NCBI RefSeq assembly: GCF_029227915.1
Contig: NC_079881.1
Coordinates: 5,272,001-5,332,000, forward strand
Source of the DNA: Hydractinia symbiolongicarpus
Lineage: Eukaryota > Cnidaria > Hydrozoa > Anthoathecata > Hydractiniidae
Direction of reading: 5' to 3'
Length of the DNA stretch: 60,000 nucleotides
The notes under the pieces are model-generated. The model was not told where the DNA came from and ran no database searches. It saw nothing but the letters and a program-made list of their open reading frames with translations. A program made the translations under genes and the position numbers. Positions 48,401 through 59,039 of this stretch are shown here, one piece after another. Within the stretch, counting starts at the first letter, position 1; the number at the start of each line of letters is the position of its first letter.

Positions 48401-51400
48401 ATTGGACAAACTTCAGTGCTGAGAGTTAAGGTAAAGCTCCATTCAAGTACTTACACGTCATTTTAAACTCACCATGCCGTCGTAACAATGCTCTAGTTAA
48501 TTTCTACTGTTTTATCTTTCGCGAGTACTTGCTTAAACTTTCAAATTATTGCTCTGTTGCAACCTTATCAGAGTCTGAGAAAAACATTTTTACTTTGGAT
48601 ATTATATACTTTTAAAATTGAATTCTTAGTGCCTGTGCTAACTGACTTCTAAAATAATTAAAAAAATTCTTCCCGCTCTACATTCACATTGTAAAATCTG
48701 GTTTACATTTTTCAGAGTTTTGATTGGCTAATTCTTACAACAGTATTTTTACGATCATGCAAGTAGGATATATTTCTAATTTTTTTACGATCGCACGCTG
48801 TAGAATGATACACTCAATTATTTGAACAACAAAGCATGTCCATATGGGTTCACTGCTTCAAAGATATGCTCACAAGCGTGGAAATAGCTTCAGTAAAAAC
48901 CCATGTTAAATAACAAAAGACGAAAGTGGTTACGAAATAACACCATACCTTACAACCTTCACTTGACCATTTTTTCTGTTCATGACTCCAGTAGAGACAC
49001 GACCTTGTGTAGGCGTAAAATGTGTAGTTTAATCTAGAACATTTCGCTTCTTCAACAGGATAATCTCTTGGTCTTAACTTGGTGGTAGTGTTAGTAGAAT
49101 TTGTGTAATAGATGATACCAACACACCATCTAAAGAAAATGCATTTCTATTGTTACACAAGAATAGATCACACATGGAAAATTGTTATGCCTTCAGTGGA
49201 GGATGTGACTGTGGAAGAAACGTTTGCAAACGGTTTGCACTGGCAAAAGTTTATTTTCACAAAAAATATGACCAACTGTCAACTGAAAAAGTTTTTTCTT
49301 AAAAAAAATGTTTTTACCAAGATTAGCCTCTAGGACATTCAATGCCAAATTCATAAAAAAAATTTAAAACAGAATGAAGTATTTTTTTTAGAACAGCAAA
49401 TTTTTCGCGCAAATAATTATTTCCCTAAAGAACAAAAACGAGCATTAAATTCTTCTTGAACGTAATTGAAGTTCGTCAACTGTTTATAATGGAAGCTACA
49501 TTGCGAAATATCGAAAACAAAAACATTCTCAAAAAGGTATGAGGCTGTAATATCAGCACAGTAAATACAAGCACATGATGTATATAACATAGCATTAACG
49601 TGAGATGTTGATATACCTTCCTTCACAATAATCTTCCATTGCCTTTGCTGAAATGACACACCTCCATTTGACCTCTTCTTCAAAATGTTGCTGCGCAGCT
49701 GTTGTCATATTCTCCCAGCCATCTGGATACGGGTTGGGTAACGTACAGTTATGTTGGTGACTAACTAGCGATGGAGCAATTCCTAAATTTAAAGGTCATT
49801 TAACGTTAGTATAAAGAATATGCAAAAAAATGATACCTCAGGGGAATAAATTTTCGCAAGAATTAAATTTCACGATTTTGCTAAATTTTTTAACAATTTT
49901 GTAAAATTTGACGATTGCTATTTGCATAATTCAGTTCTTCTGAATTTTCATCATTTTTGCATTCCGCAAAAGTAAATGCTCCTGAAATCAATCAGCAAAA
50001 TATTATTCTGTTTAAGGTATTGAAAATTACGAAGTCCTAAAATAAGCTAATAAAAAAAAGGTTGATTTTCAATAATTGCTAATATTTTTTCCATCAATAA
50101 CAGTATTTAGAAGCACAGTTCGCATGGAGGTGCTTGTGGTTTTTCGCAAGACTGGCAATCTGGACGTAATTTTTTTAAACAGAGACTGAATTTCAAAGTT
50201 GGACTCACAAGCAATTATAGGCACTTTTCTTATTATAGACTATGAACTTTTTGAAGTTCGCTTGTCATTGATCGCAAACAGACTTAGGATCTTCAAAATC
50301 TTAATCCAGTAATTTTGTCAGAATTACTCAGCAAAGATCCTGCAGTATTTTTATAGAATCACTCACCTTTGTTCATGAAAGCAAATAAATTCCCAGTAAA
50401 ATTGTCGTCCTTTGGTTTCATTTTTAAAAACAAACTGGACGTGTTTACATCACATTTCACTAGATGCACAACTCTCATCAATTCACAATACGCTGTATGA
50501 GATTCAGGTACAGGTAAGGGGTCAATGTTGGGTATGACAAGTCGGATTGGTTTTGTCAAATTCTGCACTTTCTTTTTCTTTCCTAAGCCAGCTGATAACT
50601 CAAGCCCCAATGTTGGACCCATCACTCCCTTGGATGACTCATCAAATGCAAATCTATTTTTACCCATCGAATTCTTAAATAAAGAAATGGGCAAGTGAAT
50701 AAACAAAATAGAAACTTTTCCCATATACGCTTATCTTATTCCCTCATGTCATGAACTAGAATATTCTAATCTGAAAAAACCGAGTTTATTCCGATTAGAA
50801 TTTTTCAACAATTAAAAATTTTAAATTTTTCACAATTAATATTAACTTCAAAAATACGATTTCTTTCTACCATCCAATAATTATCCATCTTGATGCACTA
50901 AAAACATCCTACAATGCAACCATTGTAAGGACATACCGAAGCACCTGTACAGCCTCCCTCATTGTCGTCATCATCCATGTCAGGTAACTCAAATCCCCCT
51001 AAGTCATTACTTTTATCTTTTGGATCGATACAAGAAACTTTGGTTTCCCCATTTGATGTTTTTATACTTGATGCCGCTTCTCCAGCTACCATATTAGCAG
51101 CAGCGCCTGATGTCAACACTGACTCACTAGCCATCGCATTTTTTAAAGCCTCTGCAGCCTATTGTATATATAAATGAATTCGATTAAAATATGTCTAAAT
51201 AAAATAATGAATTTATCTTCTCCTCAATTCTTATACTTTTAATAACGTAACTTTTCGATAGCCGGCACAAAAATCCATTAGTTCACCTGTCATGGATGCA
51301 CCGAGCATTAGATTTTTGTCCATTATAAATATTTCAGGCATCACTATTTTATGCATCTTTAGCACAAGATCTAGTCGTGTGACATACAGATAAACGGCTA

Positions 51401-54400
51401 TTCTTATAAAGTCAAACAAGGTATATTTTTCTATTAACAAATGCTCTAGCAAAAAAAAAATTTAGATAATAAATAATTTGTAAATCAATTTCCTGTGATT
51501 ACGAAGTGCAAATCCCAACCTTTTCTCCTTTAACATTTGCTGTAAACTTTGATGTTGCCGATAAAGTCTTCTGTGCAATTCCTGCAAGTTCTTCTGCAGT
51601 AAGCTCATCAGCGAAATTCGCTATGTTAGCACTTGCTGTTAATGATTTTTCCTATAATACGTACAGATACATAAGTAGGAAAAGGGATAATAAAAAATGC
51701 ACAAAACTTTACAGTTTTGTTTAAAAAAAGAGAGCAAAACGTAAAAAGGTTGTAATATTATATAAAACGAACTAAAGCACTGAAGAAATGGCTCCTTCAC
51801 TTCATATGTGGTCAACATCAAGGTAATAGACATTTCATTAACTGAAGTATGTAAAGACAACCATAGAGTTATTGTTACCAAAGAGTCTTTGTTGTTACTC
51901 GTTTGTTACCTTTAGTTACTCCTTTGTTACTCTTAGTGACTCCATTGTAACTCTTAGTTCTTCTTTGTTACTCTTAGTTACTCCTTTGTAACTCTTAATT
52001 CTCCTTAGTTACTCTTAGTTACTCCTTTGTAACTTTTAGATACTCTTTTTTTACTCTTAGTTCTCCTTTGTTACTCTTAGTCACTCCTTTGTAACTCTTA
52101 GTCACTCCTTTGTAACTCTTAGTTCTCCTTTGTTACTCTTAGTTACTCCTTGGTAACTCTTAGTTACTCCTTTGTTACTCTTAGTTACTCCTTTGTTACT
52201 CTTAGTTACTCCTTGGTAACTCTTAGTTACTCCTTTGTTACTCTTAGTCACTCCTTTGTAACTTTTAGATACTCTTTTTTTACTCTTAGTCACTCCTTTG
52301 TTACTCTTAGTTCTACTTTGTTACTCTTAGTTCTCCTTTGTTACTCTTAGTTACTCCTTGGTAACTCTTAGTTACTCCTTTGTTACTCTTAGTTACTCTT
52401 TTGTTACTCTTAGTTCTCCTTTGTTACTCTTAGTTACTCCTTTGTTACTCTTATTTACTCTTTTGTTACTCTTAGTTACTCCTTTGTTACTCTTAGTCAC
52501 TCCTTTGTAACTCTTAGTCACTCCTTTGTAACTCTTAGTTCTCCTTTGTTACTCTTAGTTACTCCTTGGTAACTCTTAGTTACTCCTTTGTTACTCTTAG
52601 TTCTCCTTTGTTACTCCTAGTTCTCCTTTGTTACTCCTTTAAAAGGCCTTGTTATTGTACATGGGAAAGTCTACCTCGGGAAATTATGGCTTGTCATCAA
52701 GATCTACTGCTTTATTCTTTGTATGCCATTTTTATTTCTGTGAAACATTTCTTTATCTGTCATTCTTTAATACAACAGAATCTTCATTGTTGTTGACGAT
52801 GATTAGGTAAATTATGAAGTTAATGATGATATAAACCAGGTAATTAACTACTTGGATTAATTTAAATTGGTCAGCCCTGGTGATTATGACATGAAAATGG
52901 GCTCTTTCCTAAAAGACTGTTTTTTCACTTTTATGTTCTATACGCAGGAATAAGATTGCAATTATAACGTTCAATTCTAAAGCTATTTGTATAAACCTTT
53001 TTGGTCCTACAAGCCAAAGAAACCATTAAAATCCTCACAAAATTTCAATTGTAGATCCCGACAATATAAATAAAAAAACCCAACTAGTTAAAATTTTATT
53101 TATAATAAACTGGATGCTGAATAAAATAATCAAGAAACTTTCTACTGAACTTTTTAAGAAATTAAGAAACTTATACCATTACTTATGTTATTCCAAACTT
53201 TCCAAAAAACTTTTTGCTGTTTTTTAAAGCGATAAGTAAATAAAAAAACATTTACCACTCCATCTTCACTCATCGATTCACCAGCATCAGCTGCATTATC
53301 AAGAGTTCCAGCAACCATTTGAGCACCGGCAGGAGAATCAATTTTTACTTGAGCTAACATTGCTACCATTTTGTCTTTCACCTAAACATGACATTTTATT
53401 TATAAAAAGTACTAATCAATACTACCATGTCCCTAATATTTTCAACAATTGTCCATAAAATTGCATTTTGCTATTTTTTTATGTAACAACAGGCTAGAAG
53501 TTTCATTTTCTTTAGTCTTTGGCCATAATTTTGTTTGTGTATTTTGCCAGAGTTGGTGAGCACAAGTACACATGCTACCCTGCTTGAAAACTAACGTTGG
53601 AGATCACAACAGAATCTTCCGAACCTTTCTTACGGTGCCATCTTATTGTAAAAACTTGTGAGGTACGAAAAGAAACAAAACCCTTTTTTAAAAAATAGTT
53701 ATATTAAGAGGCCGGGGTAACATATAACTTGGAGTGAATTCAAACAGATTTGATTTCACTTCAGTCCACAGTGTGTTACTTAGACTGTTAAATGATTTTT
53801 TGTGACTTTAGGATTTTACTTCTCTCAAATAGGCTGAAGTGAGATTTTAAACTGGTGCAAGATTTAAATCTAAACAGTCACAACACAAAAGATTCAGCCA
53901 TTCACAGGCCATCACAGGATTTAATTTAACCCGAAGTGATCAGTTGCACTTTTCACTGCAGTTTGAAATTTCACTTTTCTTGAATTTTACTTGTCTCATT
54001 TAGATGGCCTTTAAAAGAAAAACATCAACTATTGTTGAAAATTTTATTCTCAGTTGATGATGACTTACAGCTGAATGGTCAATTACTGATTCTTGCTCCT
54101 TCGGTGTGCTTTTCATATTGTCTAGTAGACCATTCATCACACTTCCCATAACAGCTGGATCGTCCATCGCCTCGTCAAGCAGTTTATCAACTGAAGCACT
54201 ATCAATTGGTTTGGGATCAACCTAAAATTACAAGTAAATTTATAACAATCTAGGAAATGATTACAAATTTATAAGTACTATTAATTTTCTTGAATTTATT
54301 CTTATTTTACATTCTCCCAGCAATAATATTTGAAAATTGTGCCGCTCAGAAACAATTTTGAATTATTAAAAAGAATTACGATCACGTTATTTTGGTCATT

Positions 54401-57400
54401 TGAATACAGAAAAAACAATTCTTTGTACATTGACTTAAAGTGTGCTACATTACAGATCTTTTGTTCTATTGATTGCCTATCTTTTGTTATTATGTGCTTG
54501 GAATCAATTAGGCGATTCAAAAATTTTCAGTCCCTCATTCCTAATTACTTTGTCTACATGTGACTGAACGGTTTAAAGTGTTATTGTGGTTGGTTTTACC
54601 CACATGATTTGTTCTTCCACAATTACAAGCAGTACTTCAACTCCTCTGATACACTTTTTGCATACATTAGCACAAAAAGACAAACTTGGTATCTTCCTAT
54701 CTGCTAAAGATAAAGCATGGATAGTCCAATCTCTGCCAAATAAGAGTGTGAGTTGCACAGTTTGGGTGAACTGATCTGTGTGGTTAGAAACTGGGTGCTC
54801 ATGTTAGTTGTGGAGCATACCTCAGCATTCCATTATCCTTGGTCTAGTGAAATGCGAAAAGAGTAAGACTCCTCGTTGATAAGTCGATGCTCACAATAGT
54901 GGATGTATATAAACAGACGTTACGCTGATGATGTTAATGATGACAATGGCGATGATGATAATTTAGCGAACAACAACACATTAACAAAGTTAACACAATA
55001 ATACTTACTCTAATTTCTAACAGGTAGGGATCCATAGATGCTCCAAACAAATCAGTGACAATTACTTTCACTTTTAATAGATTCTGGCGCTGGCTGTTAC
55101 CAGCAGGTAAAGTAAACAAAGCTGATTCTGGACGTCCTATTAAAACAAAAATCATAATAGTTTTAACTGACAGTTATATAACATAAAAATGCGTTATATA
55201 TGTTACATATTCCTTCTTTGTTTAAGTTATTATTATTTGAGTTCTTATTATTTTATATTTCTCTATAAATCTATAATAATAGCCATATTTTGTTCAAAAT
55301 GGTTGCGTTGCAGCTTTATTTTAGACTCCGTAGAGTTACTTGATAACAGGTGGACTAGAATGTGCAAAATACTGTTGTGAGAAAAATGTACAACAGGCGA
55401 AAATCTGAAGACTAGTTGATGCTTAATTTCCACTGGCTATTATACTTTATATATTTATTTGAAATGTTTGCTAAATATTAGCTTAGTGCTATGCATGTAC
55501 GAAATAACGATGCAAGAGATAGGTGTGTTGGGAGAAAATATGATGACCAATATATCTACCATGAGCGAATCTGTGAATTTTTTACAGGCCTTTCACAGAT
55601 AGCCTCTACATAGAGTGGAAATGAGATTTACCCTAAATAAGACCTCAAAATGCTAAAAAAATTCTTTATGGTCACATGAAGTTTTTTAAATTGAGGGGTG
55701 CAAACTGCACACGAAGCACAACTTTTCACACACGCACAATAACTCTTTAAACATGCACAGCTGAATATACAACATATGCTTTTTAAACAGCTTTGTCTTA
55801 TTTTGGATGAGCATTTACATTGCAAAATAAAATTTAATTTTAGTGATTCTGGCCTAAAAAACTTTCACGCCACCCGAAATCATGTGAAGGTTAACAAGAC
55901 TAGACTCAGCCTTAGCGTCTGCACAAAATACTAAAAACTCTATCTTACCTTGACGTGGAAATGTACATGCAGTCCAATCCTTTGTGGAGTTTCCAGGTAA
56001 ATAAAACCAAGAATAGGTCAAAGGTGTGTCAACATCGTGAATATCAAAACATTGTATATTAAACTTAGTGTCTAAAGCTTTCCCACTCATTTTATTGAAC
56101 AAACATTGAGCGTACTTTCCCATATACGGTGGAGTGTTAATTTCAAACGCATATTCTGAAAAGCCACCACCTTCTGTCCCTGCATCTGCCTTGGTCCAAT
56201 ATACAGATAGCTTGAGAATATAAATTTTTTCTAGAATGAAAAAATACAGTAACGCAAGTTACAATTACACTTTTCTTGTTAATTTTAAACTGTGTCATAA
56301 TTTTACACTTAAATATAAAATTGGTTTAAGAGAACTAAAGCTTCTTTCTTATCTTTTACATGACAAAACATTTCAAGATAGGAAACTTGCAAGTGTGGAG
56401 CTGTAGCTTAGTGGTCAAAACTCTCGGTTTCGATTTCCTTAACAGCGATTCAATACGGGCAAGTAAATGTTACCATAGCCCAAGTTAACTCAAGACATGT
56501 GAAAGAAAGTAAATAGCACACTGTGTGGGCCGTTGGATGTTGCAGGACGTTTTCCGGTAGAGAGCAGACCCCAAATGGGTCTGCATAGCATTACATACTC
56601 TAGGGCTCCCAATCTAAGACATTGTCACTCCTTGAAATAATATAAATAATGAAATAATATATCCTTCGATATTTGTATAGCTAGAAAATATGCAAAGGTG
56701 TGTTTACTCTTTCAAGCAACAGATACATAGAAGTGTGACATTTAAGTGAAAGAGACTTAATTAAAACACACATTATTTATATCAATTTCAGGAATTATTT
56801 ATGTATTTCTGTGATAAAAAAAAACTGGAATTATTCAATTAAATGATACTCTTTTTTTAAAAAGGTAAGATCAAAATGGAAAACTTACTTGCTGATAAAG
56901 AATTTGGCTTGATAACTAAATTTTTATCTTTTTGAATATTGGTTAAAACGCTTTTTTTTAATAATTCAGTGTCATCTTCATAGCCAACACTTTCAGGAGC
57001 TGTAGCTTCTTTTGATTCCATTGACCATTCATAATATGGTGTAACGTCTTTGCAGTTTAGACACATGGCCACAAAAGATATCTTTTGAGTTGGATTTTTC
57101 TTCACAAGACAATTCAGCTTACATCTGTATAAAAGAAAATCAATGCATGCATTGGAACGCAGGTAATGTGCTAGAATCAAGGATTGCCTACACTAATATT
57201 GCCTCTGCCCATAGAAAAAGTATAATTTATTAACATTGATATCTTAAGCGTTCGTCTAATTAAACAAATGCTGTGCTTGTACGACTTTTATACCTCACAT
57301 GGGAGCTTTAAATGGGCTAATTCGCAGGACCCTCGTTGATAGCAGTACTAAAGGAACTAAAAAGGCTATCCTGGGTAAACAATTTTAACAATAATAATAA

Positions 57401-59039
57401 TAAACGAATGGATGTGTGAATCCAGTGTTTCAAAGTAAATGCCATCATAACCAACAATAGGAAAGTAGCTGCGTGTGTAAAAATTATTGATATCTATTTC
57501 TTATATTTCTTATGTTTCTTTATTTCCTACAAACGTCCTAATAGGTGAGAATAATAGTGAAATTACATGCATGCCGGAATCAGTTTGACACTTAGGTAAA
57601 GTCACTCCATAATGTTAAAAATACAAAACATACTCAATGCTAACTTCTGGTGGTACACCGTAAACAACTCTTAAATTATATTTCACAATAACATTCTCCT
57701 TCCGACCAGTTTGAGAGAGACGCAACCATATATTGTATTCTTGGCTATACAACATAAAAGTAGTGTTTAAAAATAACACTGGACCAACGTGACCTAAAAA
57801 AATACAATAAATAACTATGTTAGAACTATCACAGCTACATCCTACACAAAGAGTTCATTTAGAGTGTGACATTTTAAAAATGTCAGTCGTTACACATTTT
57901 TACGAGTTTAGTAATAAGATATTATAGCCAATAATCTTGTTTGAGAATTCCGCAAAACGATACATTTATCATATTGATGAGAAGCTACTTTGAGCATCAC
58001 TAACGTTTATCTTGTGTCTGCTATCCTAGACATCATCACCTTGTTCAGCAATAAAATTGTATTGTAACATGGTTTTTCATAAGTTTATCTAATAGCTGCT
58101 AGCATTTAGGATTTTTTTTTAACTTTTATGTTTTACCTACTTCTAATTCTTAATAAGCAAACTGCAGGGGAGACTTAAACTTGATTTCCTTTAAAATCCA
58201 TAACAATTGTACAAAAGTTATTGTACAGAAGAACCACATATTGTGCTACATCTCTTGCGTCACTTTGTTTATAACGATGTGTTCCCATTAAAGTCAAAAC
58301 TGTTGTTTAATACTTTTTGTAATTAATGAAAAGCGAACTTTAAATCAAGCCTTGTGATATTCCAAATGTAAGTCACAAAAATCACTTGAAAGAAAGGGTT
58401 GTTTAGTAAGTGAAATTAAATATTCTACTTCGGTTAGTCAATGTTTTCCTTCCATTTGAAATTATAATTCTCCCTGCCTAGCTTGACAAAATCTGGAAAT
58501 TTTAACTCTGCCTGCTTTGCTTAAAAAAATATTTTTTTGGAAGTAACATTTTATCATATCTAAACATAAATCGAGCATAATGTCACTCAACAAAGTTTTT
58601 GTGGGCATGATAAACAAATTGAGTAAAGAAGGTGAATTACTTAGCTTTAAATTCAAATATTTCAAATTAGCAGATATGCAATTTGTAGATATTATTCATA
58701 CACTTTCTGCAATAAATCAGATTTTAGACTGAATAATGTTGTTGTGTGTTGAAGAGAAATATATTTAGTACAAACCTTCACCAATAAGCCGGCCATGACC
58801 TTGACCAAAACATCCTTTGAAGTGAGCTCTTGATATACTTGCATTTCCTGCAGCAGGGTCTGGACTTTCTGGATAGTTGAACGTTGGAGCATCGTCTAAA
58901 TTTTCTGGGAAATACTCGTTTTCTATATTTTCATCTTTGGAATTATCCTGCTTGCAGAACCAGTCAAAATGTAACCCCATTGGTGTATTAGGCTCCATAT
59001 CAGGATCAGTGCTTTGGGACGCATTAATATTAATGACAC
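39240..59039 (-). CDS. Gene B: polycystin-1-like receptor/channel, 5' end outside, 25 exons in window
   Basis: Tandem paralogue of gene A, on the same strand and upstream of it. Joined exons give 2,000 codons including the stop, with no frame break. The visible part starts inside the REJ module and runs through the GAIN-like region, full GPS (CYCDHLTDF), PLAT, eleven predicted membrane helices, TOP domain, channel block, acidic tail, and a terminal coiled coil with a Ser/Asp-rich end. This is the normal C-terminal plan of PKD1-family proteins. The PKD repeats and N-terminus should lie right of base 60000; 59040-60000 contains no exon I can recognise. Exon lengths and phases match gene A throughout, except for the extra GPS/helix exon at 48062-48295. 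Confidence 0.93.
39839..40056 (-). CDS. Gene B exon B24: cytoplasmic tail
   Basis: GPDVPIYSEWKTDWEVMMEK, LEERCDNCVYALGNFESED and a basic stretch EKKKNMLVAVLG, ending FLYDKE. Donor GTATGG, phase 0 out. Strong match to gene A exon 33. Confidence 0.92.
40810..41853 (-). CDS. Gene B exon B23: TOP end and channel helices 7-11
   Basis: ELKSFPFFGKFATYSGSSYS and NFWVDRYTRALFVESNIYNA close the TOP domain. Five helices follow, from MLFDLAFTVVTLVGLYKAI to FFSYMLAIQMVLINMFVGIV. The pore-loop position reads MFLGKFKVY, again without the PKD2-type LGD. 1,044 bp, phase 1 in and out. Confidence 0.96.
42256..42450 (-). CDS. Gene B exon B22: TOP domain
   Basis: MSCTKHPVFVDLVVECNAGY, SMGVEDTNNYHYGW and RKAMYLGLETPWSYQ; phase 1 in and out. 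Five codons shorter than gene A exon 31. Confidence 0.92.
42784..42955 (-). CDS. Gene B exon B21: TOP domain
   Basis: VSNRLQWFDWIRYSVTEYLF, PNGWYNGDKTYEPGF and ARIRQLRVKS. Shows WYNG and AR-x-RQLR motifs; 172 bp as in gene A exon 30. Confidence 0.94.
43157..43322. repeat. Minisatellite, about 20-bp unit
   Basis: About eight copies of a GGCCTGCGGGGTATAACAA-like unit, starting 16 bp inside the intron after exon B20. Confidence 0.85.
43338..43559 (-). CDS. Gene B exon B20: membrane helix 6 and start of TOP
   Basis: EKRIKAIIREIVVHLMFVVL, CLMVAYAASDPYSFQLSN and ADEYGEKRKVVKADQ; 74 codons, phase 0-0. A 20-bp minisatellite begins 16 bp past the donor. Confidence 0.92.
44444..44556 (-). CDS. Gene B exon B19: acidic cytoplasmic linker
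   Basis: DEDAEDSLGEDDDILKTLN then FKMPDERRLEESRQQRLM. Counterpart of gene A exon 28; coiled-coil-prone ending. Phase 1 to 0. Confidence 0.84.
44587..44835. repeat. Four tandem 62-63-bp units
   Basis: Each unit contains AGCACA, then ATATTA and ACAATATA in register, in the gene B intron between B18 and B19. Confidence 0.88.
44858..44957 (-). CDS. Gene B exon B18: membrane helix 5
   Basis: VLVLSVIFALIVKDPTKDED, then a Lys-rich NKQTKRKKIEET. A 100-bp exon, phase 0 to 1; acceptor TGTAG, donor GTAAA. Confidence 0.87.
45316..45593 (-). CDS. Gene B exon B17: membrane helices 3 and 4
   Basis: A basic stretch KMKKKKNPLPHWL, then LIYIAYFFVFVTSAVSAFFV and KWIVSMLVSFFQSVLIIQPV. Phase 1 to 0; colinear with gene A exon 26. 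Confidence 0.93.
46017..46256 (-). CDS. Gene B exon B16: membrane helix 2 and acidic loop
   Basis: IRIGPFTISITQIRVGFTSS and LIVIPANLLIITLFKKAGPK, then KEEEEEEAGSS. Matches gene A exon 25. Phase 1 in and out. Confidence 0.93.
46472..46766 (-). CDS. Gene B exon B15: post-PLAT loop
   Basis: VCNKWLDVAEDDG, YDGHIWFSVFTRPAASTFTT and VQRLSTCFSLILKTMLANAM. The HIWxSVFxRP...FTTVQRLS hallmark of PKD1-type proteins is complete here. Phase 0 to 1. Confidence 0.95.
47019..47318 (-). CDS. Gene B exon B14: PLAT/LH2 domain
   Basis: DTYYYEIAVQTGFKTGSTTT, EVFIKLFGVQSD, NRKCFNKGETDTFLLAVP and EIEIWHNNTGASPGWFL. Canonical PLAT, 100 codons, phase 0-0, located on the cytoplasmic side after helix 1. Confidence 0.95.
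48062..48295 (-). CDS. Gene B exon B13: C-terminal half of GPS (HLT) and membrane helix 1
   Basis: 78 codons, phase 0-0. VSTESKDSETVCYCDHLTDF supplies GPS cysteines 3 and 4 and the HL/T self-cleavage triplet. A Gly/Pro/Phe-rich linker follows, then the helix VFAVVLSLIVLYFMMLVWAR and basic RRKDKKNLEK. The residues after the cleavage point would be the tethered segment in adhesion-type receptors. No counterpart exists in gene A between its exons 22 and 23. Confidence 0.94.
48949..49129 (-). CDS. Gene B exon B12: N-terminal half of GPS
   Basis: RWCVGIIYYTNSTNTTT, then RSCLYWSHEQKKWSSEGCK. Provides the first two GPS cysteines and both GPS-type tryptophans. Phase 2 to 0, 181 bp, continued by the next exon. 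Confidence 0.92.
49617..49782 (-). CDS. Gene B exon B11: GAIN-B before GPS
   Basis: GIAPSLVSHQHNCTLPNPYP, then QQHFEEEVKWRCVISAKAME; 166 bp, phase 1 to 2, near-identical landmarks to gene A exon 21. Confidence 0.9.
50367..50673 (-). CDS. Gene B exon B10: GAIN subdomain B
   Basis: NSMGKNRFAFDESS ... NLTKPIRLVIPNIDPLPVPE ... HTAYCELMRVVHLVKCDVN ... FAFMNK. Closely matches gene A exon 20. Phase 0 to 1. Confidence 0.88.
50937..51158 (-). CDS. Gene B exon B9: GAIN region
   Basis: 74 codons, phase 0-0: AAEALKNAMASESVLTSGAA, TKVSCIDPKDKSNDLGGFEL and an Asp-rich DMDDDDNEGG. Shares VSCxDPK and GGF/SGF with gene A exon 19. Confidence 0.84.
51520..51651 (-). CDS. Gene B exon B8: GAIN helical region
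   Basis: 44 codons, phase 0-0, the same length as gene A exon 18: EKSLTASANIANFADELTAE, then AQKTLSATSKFTANVKGEK. The donor is GTTGGG, a weaker form. The upstream intron carries a large minisatellite. Confidence 0.77.
51890..52640. repeat. Large 21-bp minisatellite
   Basis: About 35 copies of TTACTCCTTTGTTACTCTTAG with point variants (GGTAACTC, TTCTCC, AGATACTC), in the gene B intron between B7 and B8. The Lys/Ser/Thr-rich frames it produces are artefacts. Confidence 0.93.
53256..53381 (-). CDS. Gene B exon B7: GAIN helical region
   Basis: 42 codons, phase 0-0: VKDKMVAMLAQVKIDSPAGA then DNAADAGESMSEDGV. Supported by acceptor TTAG, donor GTAAA and colinearity with gene A exon 17. Confidence 0.78.
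54069..54221 (-). CDS. Gene B exon B6: helical linker before GAIN
   Basis: 51 codons, phase 0-0: VDPKPIDSASVDKLLDEAMD and VMGSVMNGLLDNM, an amphipathic helix region matching gene A exon 16. Confidence 0.83.
55009..55136 (-). CDS. Gene B exon B5: REJ module end
   Basis: GRPESALFTLPAGNSQRQ and LKVKVIVTDLFGASMDP; phase 1 to 0; donor GTAAGT. Partner of gene A exon 15. Confidence 0.87.
55949..56230 (-). CDS. Gene B exon B4: REJ module
   Basis: FSEYAFEINTPPYMGKYAQC, then IQCFDIHDVDTPLTYSWFYL. 'C-x(4)-D-x-D-x-PL-x-Y-x-W' is the REJ pattern shared with gene A exon 14. Confidence 0.88.
56392..56695 (+). mobile_element. Second copy of the same tRNA-derived SINE
   Basis: Lies in the gene B intron between B3 and B4, antisense to the gene. 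It shares the head (TAGCTTAGTGGT box A), GGGCCGTTGGATGTTGC and the 3' GATATTTGT...AAAATATGC with the copy at 31998. Its box B is degenerate (GGTTTCGATTTCC). The two alignable copies define the family in this window. Confidence 0.75.
56889..57124 (-). CDS. Gene B exon B3: REJ module
   Basis: CKLNCLVKKNPTQKISF, MCLNCKDVTPYYEWSM and KDKNLVIKPNSLSA, the same Cys and NLVIK landmarks as gene A exon 13. Confidence 0.87.
57634..57793 (-). CDS. Gene B exon B2: REJ module
   Basis: GHVGPVLFLNTTFMLYSQEY, NIWLRLSQTGR and VPPEVSIE; 160 bp, phase 1 to 2, colinear with gene A exon 12. Confidence 0.87.
57794..58775. other. Gene B intron between B1 and B2, no recognised content
   Basis: About 1 kb, A/T-rich, nothing identifiable. 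In gene A the same intron is about 220 bp, so it has expanded in B or shrunk in A. Confidence 0.5.
58776..59039 (-). CDS. Gene B exon B1: REJ module
   Basis: GVININASQSTDPDMEPNT, then LHFDWFCKQDN and CFGQGHGRLIGEG. Shows the REJ ASxSxDPD signature. Phase 1 in, 264 bp like gene A exon 11; donor GTTTGT. Confidence 0.92.

Noticed and set aside
52102-52350. Lys/Ser/Gly/Val and Leu/Ser/Phe repeat proteins
   Set aside because: Frames through the 21-bp minisatellite; no start context or conservation.
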